NCBI GenBank assembly: GCA_002385985.1
Contig: DGEO01000016.1
Location: forward strand, 99,559-143,464
DNA: 43,906 bases
Reading direction: 5' to 3'
Source: Anaerolineaceae bacterium UBA3924
Lineage (GTDB): Bacteria; Chloroflexota; Anaerolineae; Anaerolineales; Anaerolineaceae
Shown in pieces: positions 16,636 through 24,448 of the stretch (positions are counted from its first letter, which is position 1; every line of letters starts with the position of its first letter). A model generated the notes under the pieces. It did not search any database. It was not told the DNA's origin and saw only the letters and a program-made list of their open reading frames with translations. Position numbers and translations under genes: made by a program.

Positions 16636-17421
16636 TCAGATGCGGATTTCGCCCTCCAGGTAGAGCGCGGCCTGCCCGCCGATGAACACCCGCTCGCCGG
16701 CCAGCCGGCAGTGCAGCCGCCCGCCGCGGGCCGAAAGCTGCCGGGCGATCATTTCGGTTTTGCCCAGCCGCTCCGCCCACAGGGGGATCAGGCTGCTGTG
16801 CGCCGAGCCGGTCACCGGGTCCTCGGGGATGCCCAGTTTCGGGAAGAAGCAGCGGGAGACGAAGTCCGCCTCGCCGCCCGCGCGCCCCGGCGCGGTGACG
16901 ATCACCCCCGCCCCCGGCAGCGCCGCCAGGCGGGTGAAGTCGGGCTGAAGCGCGGCGACGGTGTCCTCATCGGGCAGCAGCAGGACCAGGTCCCGGGCCA
17001 GCCAGGCCTGCAGCGGCCCGGCGCCCAGCGCTTCGGCCGCCCCGGGCGGAACCTCGACCGGCCGCGGGGGCAGGGAAGGGAAGTCCAGGGTCAGCCGCTC
17101 GCCCTCGCGGCGCACGCCCAGCCGCCCGCTGAGCGTGTCGAAGGCCATCTGCTCAATCCCCGGGTCGACGAAGGTGGAGATCACGTAGGCCGCGCCCAGC
17201 GTGGCGTGCCCGCACAGATCGATCTCGCTCTTCGGGGTGAACCAGCGCAGGTCATACAGCCCCGGCGCTTTGCGCAGCACAAAGGCCGTCTCCGAAAGGT
17301 TGTTCTCGGCGGCGATGCGCTGCATGGTGTCCGCGTCCAGCGGCCGTTCGGGCAGGCACACTCCGGCCGGGTTGCCGGCAAACACGCGTTCGGCGAAGGC
17401 GTCGACAACGTAATACTTCAT
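16636..17421 (-). CDS. PhzF family isomerase/epimerase
   Basis: A 261-residue PhzF-like protein with the diaminopimelate-epimerase fold. It opens with DAFAERVFAGNPAGVCL and carries LSETAFVL, DLCGHATLGAAYV and EDPVTGSAHSSLIPLWA, all typical family blocks. The Glu in NNLSETAFV matches the PhzF catalytic Glu. The start at 17421 has GGAG six bases upstream. No phenazine genes are nearby, so it is one of the many PhzF homologues of unknown substrate. Confidence 0.85.
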   Translation of the reverse strand: MKYYVVDAFAERVFAGNPAGVCLPERPLDADTMQRIAAENNLSETAFVLRKAPGLYDLRWFTPKSEIDLCGHATLGAAYVISTFVDPGIEQMAFDTLSGRLGVRREGERLTLDFPSLPPRPVEVPPGAAEALGAGPLQAWLARDLVLLLPDEDTVAALQPDFTRLAALPGAGVIVTAPGRAGGEADFVSRCFFPKLGIPEDPVTGSAHSSLIPLWAERLGKTEMIARQLSARGGRLHCRLAGERVFIGGQAALYLEGEIRI

Positions 17422-17492
17422 GCGCAGCTCCAATTTCAGGGGTATAAGACCATGATACACCCCGGGCTGTCCCCGTCCGGGCTATTTTAAGA

Positions 17493-17498
17493 TATACT
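17493..17498 (+). promoter_or_regulatory. -10 box of dnaN
   Basis: TATACT at 17493-17498, 34 bases before the dnaN ATG. No clear -35. A second box (TACAAT near 17512) is too close to the ribosome site. Confidence 0.45.
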
Positions 17499-17531
17499 TG
17501 CTTAACCCTTATACAATCTCCGGAGACCCGC

Positions 17532-18659
17532 ATGAAAGCATCAGTATCGCAGCAATCTCTGGCGCACGGACTGAGTATGGTTTCGCGCGCCGTTTCCCCG
17601 CGCAGCACCCTGCCTGTACTGGCCAACGTACTGATTGCCACCGACGAGGGACGGCTGCGCCTCTCGGCCACCAACCTCGAGCTGGGCATCTCCTGCTGGA
17701 TCCCGGCGCAGATTGAAGAGGAGGGCGCCATCACCGTGCCGGCGCGCACCTTCTCGGACTACGTGAACACGCTGAGCGGCGAGCGGGTGCAGCTGACGGC
17801 CAACATGCAGACGCAGAGCCTGAACGTGCGCTCGGCGGCCTCCACTTCGGACATTAAGGGCATCGACGCCAACGAATACCCGCCCATGCCCGCGCCCGAC
17901 CTGGCCAACGGGGTCACCTTCAAAGCCGGAGAGCTGAAGGAGATGATCCAGCAGGTGGCCTTTGCCGCCTCGACCGACGAGGCCCGGCCGGTGCTGCAGG
18001 GTGTGATGGTCAGCCTGAGGGACGGCGAGCTGACTCTGGCGGCCACGGACGGGTTCCGCATCTCGGTGCGCCGCGCTCCGCTGGCGGCCTCGCTGGCCAA
18101 ACCGCTGGAGATGATCGTGCCCGCCCGGGCGCTGACCGAGCTGGCCCGCATCGCCGCGGACCCCGAAGCCGAAATCCGGCTGCACATCCCCTCGGGCCGC
18201 GGACAGGCCATCTTCCGCCTGAAGGATGCCGAGCTGGTCACCCAGCTGATTGAGGGCAACTTCCCCGACTACCGGGCCATCATCCCGCGCGCGCTCAAGA
18301 CCCACACCATCCTGACCACCGCCGCGCTGCTGGCCGCCTGCAAGCAGGCCGAGATCATCGCCCGCGAGGGCAACAACGTGATCCGCGTGGACGTGCGCGG
18401 CCGGGGCCAGGAGCCGGGCGTGGTGGAGATCTCCGCCCAGAGCGAGGAGACCGGCAACAGCGAGGTGCAGCTGGACGCCAACATCGACGGCCCCGACCTG
18501 ACCATCGCCTTCAACGTGCGCTACCTGCGCGAGGTGCTGGACGTGATCAAGACCCCTTCGGTGGCGCTGGAGACCATCGCGCACAACGCCCCGGCCGTGG
18601 TGCGCCCGGTGGGGGACGAGAACTTCGTGCATGTGATCATGCCCATGCATCTGGGCTAA
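17532..18659 (+). CDS. dnaN: DNA polymerase III beta subunit (sliding clamp)
   Basis: A 375-residue sliding clamp, the normal length, which as a dimer encircles DNA and tethers polymerases. The three clamp domains are visible. Typical blocks are RAVSPRSTLPVLANVLI, TDGFRISVRRAPL and LIEGNFPDYRAIIP. The C-terminus, VRPVGDENFVHVIMPMHLG, forms the protein-binding pocket edge as in other clamps. GGAGA lies five bases before the ATG. It is not next to dnaA here. It converges with the family B polymerase gene, and the RecA-fold protein of that cassette ends in a clamp-binding-like motif. Confidence 0.95.
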   Translation: MKASVSQQSLAHGLSMVSRAVSPRSTLPVLANVLIATDEGRLRLSATNLELGISCWIPAQIEEEGAITVPARTFSDYVNTLSGERVQLTANMQTQSLNVRSAASTSDIKGIDANEYPPMPAPDLANGVTFKAGELKEMIQQVAFAASTDEARPVLQGVMVSLRDGELTLAATDGFRISVRRAPLAASLAKPLEMIVPARALTELARIAADPEAEIRLHIPSGRGQAIFRLKDAELVTQLIEGNFPDYRAIIPRALKTHTILTTAALLAACKQAEIIAREGNNVIRVDVRGRGQEPGVVEISAQSEETGNSEVQLDANIDGPDLTIAFNVRYLREVLDVIKTPSVALETIAHNAPAVVRPVGDENFVHVIMPMHLG

Positions 18660-18683
18660 GCACTTTCATTCCCGAGGTTTTAG

Positions 18684-18715
18684 ACGCCCGGCGGCCTACC
18701 GCCGGGTGTATTTTT
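18684..18715 (+). terminator. Intrinsic terminator of dnaN, overlapping the polB 3' end
   Basis: An 11-bp stem with one G-U pair, ACGCCCGGCGG/CCGCCGGGTGT, and a 4-base loop, followed by ATTTTT. The stop codon of the opposing polymerase gene lies in the loop, so the two ends share the element. Confidence 0.85.
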
Positions 18716-20912
18716 CCAGCGGCAGCAGGGTGGGCTCGGGCGGCAGCACGCGCAGGCCTTCGAGCACTTCCCGGGCGGCGCGCAGGGCCAGCTCGCGGTA
18801 GCGCTCGCGGTCAATCTGGCGCGGGTCGGGCGGCTCGGGCAGGTCCCAGGCGTGCACGCCCGGTTCGCCGCGGGTGAACAGAAAGCGCACCTTCTGCCCG
18901 GGGCGCATCTCGCGGCCGGTGACCTGGCGCAGCTGCAGGGCGGCGCGGGCGGCCGGCGAGGGGCTGGTGTAGCGGTCCAGCGCGCGCGACAGGCGCTGGG
19001 TGACCAGCAGCTCCTCCAGAGGCACACGCCCTTCGGAGAGCGCGGTCAGGTCGCGGTGCAGGCTGTTCAGGGCCTCGTTCAGGTAGTCGGGCAGCTCCTC
19101 GGCGCTGCCGGCTTTCGCGAAGATCTCGATCAGGCGCATCTGCAGGCTGCCCACCCAGGCGGGAGAGTCGTGGCGGCGGCAGGCCAGCCCGCGCACTTTG
19201 ATCGAGCCGTCCTGAAAGGCGCCGAAGTAGCGGTTGGGCACCGGCGTGCGCTCATCCACCCGCGAGGGCAAAAAGGCCACCCACTTGTAGATGCCGTCCA
19301 GAGAGACGGGCAGCCCGGTGCGCTCGAGGATGTCCATCAGCACGGGCTCGAAGTCGGCCGGCTGGCTGGCGCCGGGGCGGTGCAGCCACAGCCCGTCGAC
19401 GTACATGTGCAGCACGGTGAAGCCGTGGTCCTCGGCGGCCTCCTTGGCGCGCATCAGCGCCTCGCGCCCGTAGGCGGTGACCGCCTCGTGCGCCTCGATC
19501 TGCCCGAAGCGGGCGTTTTTGTAGCCCAGATAGCCGAAGCAGGTGACCAGCAGCCACTTCTGGGCCGAGGAGCGGGCCTTATCGGTGGCGCGGCGCGGGT
19601 CCCAGCCGGGCATGCCGGCCAGGCGGTGCTTGAGGGCCACGCGCTTCTCCAGCAGGGGGGCCAGGGTGCGCGGCACCAGCCCGGGGTCGGCATCTGAAGG
19701 CTCGACATGGCGCAGGGGCACCGTCTCAGGCGAGATGTTGCAGCGCACCATGATGGACGGGTACATGGAGATGAAGTCCAGCGCGCCGACCGAGGAGTAC
19801 ACCCCGATCAGCGGCTGGTAGACCATCCCGCCCTGGTCGCTCTCGATCAGCTGCAGGGCCGTCTTGGGCTGCTCGGACTGCTGCTTGCGCCAGGGCACCA
19901 GCACCCCCTGGACCAGCGCCTGGCGGATCTGCATGGAGGAGATGCCCGTGCCCGGGGAGAGGCGGGCGGCCTCCTGCACGGGCAGGGAAGTCACCCGGGC
20001 GGATTCGAGCACGCCTTCCAGGGCGTAGTCGTTCCACATCATGGCGTTGGCGCGGTCGATGTGCCAGCGCCCGAAGAGCATCACCTGGCTGCCGCGGTAG
20101 ACGATGCGCCCGTAGGAGAAATAGCTGCGCTCGCCGCGGCGGGCCACCCCGCGGCCGGGGGCGCGGTTGAGCGGCAGGGGCAGGTCGTGCTCTTCGGACA
20201 GGTCCAGCAGCAGGGGCAGCAGCCAGGTGTCGCCCCGGTTGGTGAGCAGCAGGTCGGGGTCCAGCCGCTGCAGGATGGCGCGCAGGTTGACCAGCAGCGG
20301 GCGGGCCGGGCGCAGGGGCAGCCGGTAGCGCAGGCGGCCGCTGCGCAGCTCCAGCGCGGCGGGCTCCCCGCGGGCGGGGTCCACGTCCGGCTCCATTTCC
20401 AGGATGCGCAGCTCGGGGCGGGGCGGGTCCAGGTCCCAGGGGGAATCGAGCACCTCCAGCGCGGTCACCGTGCCGTCGGGGCCGGCCTGCACCCGGCAGC
20501 GGGCCAGGGGGAAGGTGCCGTAGACGGCGGCATGGCGCAGCGAGAGATGCACGTCGGCGTCGTAGTAGGTCAGGTCCGGGAAGCGCCGGGCCACCTGGCG
20601 GAAGAGGCGCGGCTGGTCGCTGGCCAGGAGCACGCGCACGGCCAGCAGGGGCTGGCGGGAGGGCTGGAACAGGTCACGGCGGCGCTCCTCGCGGGCCAGC
20701 TCCACCGGCACGGGCTGGCTTTTGAGGAAGCGGCACAGCTCGCGCAGGCGGGCGGGCGGCCCGGCGGCGTAGAAAGTGATCGGGAAAGCCTGGCGCAGGC
20801 GATGGCGCCGGCCGTCGTCGCCCAGCAGCCACAGGGTCACCCCGTCCTGCGGGTCGGCGTACAGGTCGAAGAGCCAGCCGGTCAGCTCACTCGCCGGCGT
20901 CATCGCTCTCAT
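18696..20912 (-). CDS. Divergent family B DNA polymerase, probably specialised or damage-induced
   Basis: This is a family B polymerase of about 738 residues. Motif A is LDFISMYPSIM (about residue 378), with the catalytic Asp in place. The motif B region is SAQKWLLVTCFGYLGYKNAR (about 450), where the usual Asn-Ser-x-Tyr-Gly is replaced by TCFGYLGY. Motif C is MYVDGLWL (about 504) instead of YGDTDS: the best alignment keeps the second Asp and loses the first. The 3'-5' exonuclease region looks degenerate: DxE appears as EMEPD and the second exo motif as DPDLLLTNRGDTWLL. Two in-frame ATGs fit, at 20912 (GGAGG three bases upstream) and 20903. Either overlaps the preceding small gene. The cassette promoter carries a LexA-type palindrome. 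Reduced or altered activity, for example in translesion synthesis, is inferred. Confidence 0.8.
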   Translation of the reverse strand: MRAMTPASELTGWLFDLYADPQDGVTLWLLGDDGRRHRLRQAFPITFYAAGPPARLRELCRFLKSQPVPVELAREERRRDLFQPSRQPLLAVRVLLASDQPRLFRQVARRFPDLTYYDADVHLSLRHAAVYGTFPLARCRVQAGPDGTVTALEVLDSPWDLDPPRPELRILEMEPDVDPARGEPAALELRSGRLRYRLPLRPARPLLVNLRAILQRLDPDLLLTNRGDTWLLPLLLDLSEEHDLPLPLNRAPGRGVARRGERSYFSYGRIVYRGSQVMLFGRWHIDRANAMMWNDYALEGVLESARVTSLPVQEAARLSPGTGISSMQIRQALVQGVLVPWRKQQSEQPKTALQLIESDQGGMVYQPLIGVYSSVGALDFISMYPSIMVRCNISPETVPLRHVEPSDADPGLVPRTLAPLLEKRVALKHRLAGMPGWDPRRATDKARSSAQKWLLVTCFGYLGYKNARFGQIEAHEAVTAYGREALMRAKEAAEDHGFTVLHMYVDGLWLHRPGASQPADFEPVLMDILERTGLPVSLDGIYKWVAFLPSRVDERTPVPNRYFGAFQDGSIKVRGLACRRHDSPAWVGSLQMRLIEIFAKAGSAEELPDYLNEALNSLHRDLTALSEGRVPLEELLVTQRLSRALDRYTSPSPAARAALQLRQVTGREMRPGQKVRFLFTRGEPGVHAWDLPEPPDPRQIDRERYRELALRAAREVLEGLRVLPPEPTLLPLEKYTRR

Positions 20913-21189
20913 CGGCCTCCCCGGTCTTGCCGGTCTTTTCCAGCAGCTCCTCCACCAGGCTGCGCAGGCGGGTGACCTCCTTGTGCTCCTCGAGCAGCAT
21001 GGCCAGGAGGAAGGTCTCCATGGGCAGGGCGTGGGCGGCGTAGGCGGCGGCCGCCAGGTGGCTGCGAGCCGAGGCGAACAGGTCGTCGAGGACCAGCTGG
21101 TCACTGCGGCGCAGGGCACGGCGGAAGCGGGCGAAGGCCTGTTCCTCCTGCATGAAGGTCTGAGTGATGGATGGCAGTGTGCGTCCCAT
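20887..21189 (-). CDS. Small helical protein of the RecA-fold/PolB cassette
   Basis: A 100-residue protein, predicted almost wholly helical, with a charged C-terminal tail (EADESDDAGE). The start at 21189 is fixed by GGAGGTG about six bases upstream. It lies between the RecA-fold gene and the polymerase gene and overlaps the latter, so the three are co-translated. I recognise no family. The helical stretch METFLLAMLLEEHKEVTRLR suggests a coiled coil or helical bundle, and a bridging role between the partners is possible. Confidence 0.72.
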   Translation of the reverse strand: MGRTLPSITQTFMQEEQAFARFRRALRRSDQLVLDDLFASARSHLAAAAYAAHALPMETFLLAMLLEEHKEVTRLRSLVEELLEKTGKTGEADESDDAGE

Positions 21190-21249
21190 GAATACACCTC
21201 CGTAAGGGTTGTAAGACAAAAGCAGGGTTGAATGCGGTGAAGAAGTCTC

Positions 21250-21822
21250 CTAATCCGGGTCCAGCGGCAGGCCGAGCTGTCGCGGGGCGGGCAGGCGGCG
21301 GGCGGCCTGCAGCGCTTCGGGCGGCAGCAGCGGGTAGACCGCGTCGGCGCCGTCGAGCAGCTTCTGCAGCAGGGGCAGGCGTTCGGCCACCACCGTGCCC
21401 GGCGGGCGGGCGCTGACCACCACCGGTCCGGCTTTGCTGAGCGCGCTCAGGTGAGGCAGCACCTGGTCCAGCAGCTCCAGGCTCTGCGGCAGGGGCACGT
21501 CCTCATCGTAGAAAGTGGCCAGCAGGTCGAAGACCAGGGTGGGCTGGCTGGAAGGCTGGAGCTGCTCGAGCATGGCCAGCACCTGGTAGCAGGTGAAGCC
21601 GCGGGCCAGGCGAATGTTTTCCAGCGCAGCGCGCATGCGGGCGGTGTGCCGGCGCACGGCACGGGCCACGGGGTAGGCGTTGAACTGGTTGCCGGCGTCC
21701 ACCACGCGCAGGGGGCCGCGCACAGCCAGGGTGGCGGCCAGCTCGAGCATCTGGTCGCGCGCGGCATGCGGCGCGACGACAACGAGGAGCTGAGGTTCAA
21801 TGGGCAGGGCGAGTTCGTTCAT
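21250..21822 (-). CDS. RecA/Rad51-fold protein lacking Walker A, with C-terminal clamp-binding-like motif
   Basis: A 190-residue protein with the order of features of a RecA/Rad51 core. A beta strand leads to the place of the P-loop at residues 16-25, which reads APHAARDQM instead of GxxGxGKT, so ATP binding is unlikely. VVDAGNQF (40-47) matches the IDTEGxF strand, NIRLARGFTCYQVLAMLEQL (69-88) matches the Rad51 NI-xxARA helix, and LVFDLLATF (96-104) is a Walker B-like strand. Residues 182-187, QLGLPL, close to the C-terminus, fit the bacterial clamp-binding consensus (compare QLSLPL of Hda). The start at 21822 directly follows a sigma70-like promoter, so the mRNA is nearly leaderless. ImuA of the SOS mutasome is also a RecA-related protein without a working P-loop, which makes the comparison attractive. 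Confidence 0.75.
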   Translation of the reverse strand: MNELALPIEPQLLVVVAPHAARDQMLELAATLAVRGPLRVVDAGNQFNAYPVARAVRRHTARMRAALENIRLARGFTCYQVLAMLEQLQPSSQPTLVFDLLATFYDEDVPLPQSLELLDQVLPHLSALSKAGPVVVSARPPGTVVAERLPLLQKLLDGADAVYPLLPPEALQAARRLPAPRQLGLPLDPD

Positions 21823-21829
21823 ACTATAT

Positions 21830-21858
21830 AGGATAGCGCAATTAGAACATTTGTTCAA
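21830..21858 (-). promoter_or_regulatory. LexA-type SOS box over the promoter of the RecA-fold/PolB cassette
   Basis: GAACATTTGTTC (21845-21856) is a perfect palindrome with the GAAC-N4-GTTC core used by LexA in Bacillus and actinobacteria. On the minus strand, TTGAAC (21853-21858), a 17-base spacer and TATCCT (21830-21835) make a good sigma70 promoter, and the palindrome covers the -35 and part of the spacer. Only seven bases separate the -10 from the ATG at 21822. Repression by LexA is a strong inference from position and sequence. Confidence 0.75.
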
Positions 21859-22003
21859 TAATAGATGATGAGGGAGTGACCCCTTGCCCTGCGCCTGCGC
21901 GCCGCATAGATGAGCGAATGCTTCTCTTCGCTTAGGGGAAGAAGGGGAAAGGGAACAGGTCCTCCCTCGGAACTTTCCACCCCATCCCCGCGTCAGAGTT
22001 AAA

Positions 22004-23515
22004 ATGAAACCCATGAGCCGTCCCTTCGCGCGCCTGTCCGACACCGCCCTGGTGCTCCTGCTCCTGGCGCTCATCGCCGTGCTGACCGCCGGTCTCCTGC
22101 TCCTCTCCATCGGGCTGGTGTTCGAGTTCTCCGGCCCGATGGCCCCGGGCGTGGCCGCCGGCGATGTGCCCCTGGGCGGGCTGCACCTGGAGGCCGCCGA
22201 GCAGGCCGTGGACCAGGGCTGGAACTCCGGCCGGGCCCTGCTGCTCAGCGACGGCCAGCGCACGGCCAGCCTCACCCCGCTGGACCTGGGCCTGTGGGTC
22301 GATCCGCAGGCCACCGCCTGGCGCGCCTACCAGGTGGGCCGCGGCCAGAACCGCTGGCCCGAGCGCCTGCGCGCCTACCTCCAGCCCAATCAGGCCACCA
22401 TCGTGATGCCGGTGGTGGTCTTCAGCCCCGAGCGCGCCCGGGAGGGCCTGCAGGCGGCCGCCAGCCAGTTCGGCTACGCGCCGGTCGATGCCAGCGTGGC
22501 TTTTGAGGATGGTCACTGGCGGGCGGTGCCGGGCCAGAACGGCGCCGCGCTGGATATCGAGGCCACCCTCGAGAAGCTGCAGGCCGATCCCCTGGCCGCG
22601 CTGCTCAGCGGACGGCTGGAGGTGGTCCTGACCCCGGTCGCCCCGCGGGTCAGCGACGTGTCTTCCCTGATCGAGCGCCTGGAGGCCCAGACCAGCCAGC
22701 CGCTGCGGGTGCACGCCTATGACCCCATCAGCGACGAGACCCTGGAGTGGGTGCTGACGGCCGAGGATTACGGCCCCTGGATCCGCGTGCAGGGAGAAAC
22801 CGACCTGGCCCTGGACCCGGCCGGGCTGCGCGCCTACCTCGACGAGCTGCAGCCCTCGCTCAGCGGCGGGCGCAGCTTCGACCGGGTGCTCGACGAAGAA
22901 GACCTGACCGCCCGCTGGCAGTCCGGCCAGCCGGTGCGGGTGATCCTGCGCCGCCCGCCCACCACCTACACCATCCAGCCCGGCGACACCCTGCTGCGGA
23001 TCGCCTGGGAGACGGGCATCCCCTACTGGAAGATCCTCCAGGCCAACCCGGGCCTCAACCCCGACGCGCTGACCGTCGGCCAGGCCCTGACCATCCCCTC
23101 GCAGTCCGACATGCTGCCGCTGGACGTGGCCTGGGGCAAGCGCATCGTGATTTCGATCAGCGCCCAGCGCATGTGGGTCTACGAGGACGGGCGGCAGATC
23201 GCCGAGCACGTCATCTCCACCGGCATGGACCGCTCGCCCACCCAGCCGGGGGTCTTTCAGGTGCAGACCCACGAAGTCAGCGCCTATGCCTCCGTCTGGG
23301 ATCTGACCATGCCGCACTTTATGGGGATTTATGAGGCCTGGCCGGGCTTTATGAACGGCATCCACGGCCTGCCCACGCTCTCCAACGGCCGCCAGCTGTG
23401 GGGCAGCGTGCTCGGCCGCCCGGCCTCCTACGGCTGCATCATCCTGCCGCTGGACGCCGCCGAGCAGCTGTTCTACTGGGCCGAGGAGGGCACGGTGGTG
23501 GAGATTACGCGGTAG
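22004..23515 (+). CDS. L,D-transpeptidase (YkuD) with N-terminal anchor, PG-binding-like region and LysM
   Basis: A 503-residue cell-envelope enzyme. Residues 14-40 form a membrane anchor. Residues about 45-300 resemble a peptidoglycan-binding/VanW-associated region, with the typical LEAAEQAVDQ and DGHWRAVPGQNGAALDIE. A LysM domain lies at about 323-367 (YTIQPGDTLLRIAWETGI). The YkuD domain is at about 379-503. The catalytic Cys478 lies in ASYGCIILP, where most enzymes have SHGCIR: the His is Tyr and the Arg is Ile. The more distant GIHGLP is retained. Such enzymes make 3-3 cross-links or anchor proteins in peptidoglycan. The annotated start has no strong ribosome site, and a second ATG at 22013 is also possible. 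Confidence 0.87.
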   Translation: MKPMSRPFARLSDTALVLLLLALIAVLTAGLLLLSIGLVFEFSGPMAPGVAAGDVPLGGLHLEAAEQAVDQGWNSGRALLLSDGQRTASLTPLDLGLWVDPQATAWRAYQVGRGQNRWPERLRAYLQPNQATIVMPVVVFSPERAREGLQAAASQFGYAPVDASVAFEDGHWRAVPGQNGAALDIEATLEKLQADPLAALLSGRLEVVLTPVAPRVSDVSSLIERLEAQTSQPLRVHAYDPISDETLEWVLTAEDYGPWIRVQGETDLALDPAGLRAYLDELQPSLSGGRSFDRVLDEEDLTARWQSGQPVRVILRRPPTTYTIQPGDTLLRIAWETGIPYWKILQANPGLNPDALTVGQALTIPSQSDMLPLDVAWGKRIVISISAQRMWVYEDGRQIAEHVISTGMDRSPTQPGVFQVQTHEVSAYASVWDLTMPHFMGIYEAWPGFMNGIHGLPTLSNGRQLWGSVLGRPASYGCIILPLDAAEQLFYWAEEGTVVEITR

Positions 23516-23670
23516 CGCCCGCTGCCGGGAGAGCTGCTGTCAGTCTTTGGACCTCCTTTACCGGTGCGCGGAGAAGCCCTGACCGCCTGTCGTCTCCACC
23601 GGAAGAAAGGGGATGGAAAGCCCGGAATGCTTGCTTCAAGGGCGCTTGCCGGGTCACACCCCATTGAGAG

Positions 23671-23676
23671 TACAAT
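23671..23676 (+). promoter_or_regulatory. -10 box giving a near-leaderless methyltransferase mRNA
   Basis: TACAAT at 23671-23676, only ten bases before the ATG at 23687. Transcription should start within about four bases of the start codon. Confidence 0.5.
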
Positions 23677-23686
23677 ATCCCTTACT

Positions 23687-24442
23687 ATGCTCCCCTCCAC
23701 CCAGTCCGCCCTACTCGAGCTCAACCGCCGCTTTTACCAGACCTTCGCTGCCGCCTTTGCTTCCACCCGGCGGCGCATTCAGCCGGGGGTGCGGGCGGTG
23801 CTCGGTCGCATCCCGGACGGCCAGCGCTGGCTGGACCTGGGCTGCGGCAGCGGCGCGCTGGCGGTCGAGTGGGCACGCCAGAAGACGGCCGGCTGCTATT
23901 TCGGGCTGGATTTCTCCGCCGGGCTGCTGGCCGAGGCCCGCGCCGCTGTCCAGTCCGCAGGCGCGCCGCCCGATCTGACCATCCGCTTCGAGCAGGCCGA
24001 CCTGGCCAGCCCGTCCTGGGCCGCAGCGGTCTCCGGCGAGCGCTTCGACGGGGCGCTGGCATTCGCCGTGCTGCATCACCTGCCTGGACGGGACCTGCGC
24101 CTGCGCGTGCTGCGCCAGGTGCGCGAGCTGCTGCCCCCCGGCGGCTGGTTTGTGCACTCCGAGTGGCAGTTCCAGCACTCCCCCCGGCTGATGGCCCGGG
24201 TGCAGCCCTGGGAGCTGGCCGGTCTTTCCGCGGCCGACGTGGAGGAAGGCGACTACCTGCTGGACTGGCGCCACGCCCTGCCCGGGCAGGGCGAGCAGAC
24301 CGGCCTGCGCTATGTGCACCTCTTTGACCGCGCCGAGCTGGAGCGCCTGGCGGCGGACAGCGGCTTTGAAATCACCGAGAGCTTTGAATCCGACGGGGAG
24401 GGCGGCCGGCTGGGGCTGTACCAGTGGTGGCGGGCGGTCTAG
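23687..24442 (+). CDS. Class I SAM-dependent methyltransferase
   Basis: A 251-residue methyltransferase. Motif I is WLDLGCGSGALAVEWA (about residue 45), the acidic ribose-binding residue lies in YFGLDFSAGLLAEAR, and FDGALAFAVLHHLPG corresponds to motif IV. The C-terminal part (residues 190-250) is atypical. The start at 23687 is chosen from the -10 box ten bases upstream; the longer frame has no domain before that point. The substrate is unknown. Its stop is six bases from the opposing lipoprotein stop. Confidence 0.82.
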   Translation: MLPSTQSALLELNRRFYQTFAAAFASTRRRIQPGVRAVLGRIPDGQRWLDLGCGSGALAVEWARQKTAGCYFGLDFSAGLLAEARAAVQSAGAPPDLTIRFEQADLASPSWAAAVSGERFDGALAFAVLHHLPGRDLRLRVLRQVRELLPPGGWFVHSEWQFQHSPRLMARVQPWELAGLSAADVEEGDYLLDWRHALPGQGEQTGLRYVHLFDRAELERLAADSGFEITESFESDGEGGRLGLYQWWRAV

Positions 24443-24448
24443 CCCGGA

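Noticed and set aside
17532..18659. Replication origin next to dnaN
   Set aside because: No dnaA gene and no cluster of DnaA boxes were seen in the flanking sequence.
19380..19410. Family B polymerase is certainly inactive because motif C lacks DTD
   Set aside because: Aligned by the hydrophobic residues that follow, YVDGLW keeps the second Asp, which is the main metal ligand. Reduced or altered activity is possible but inactivity is not shown.
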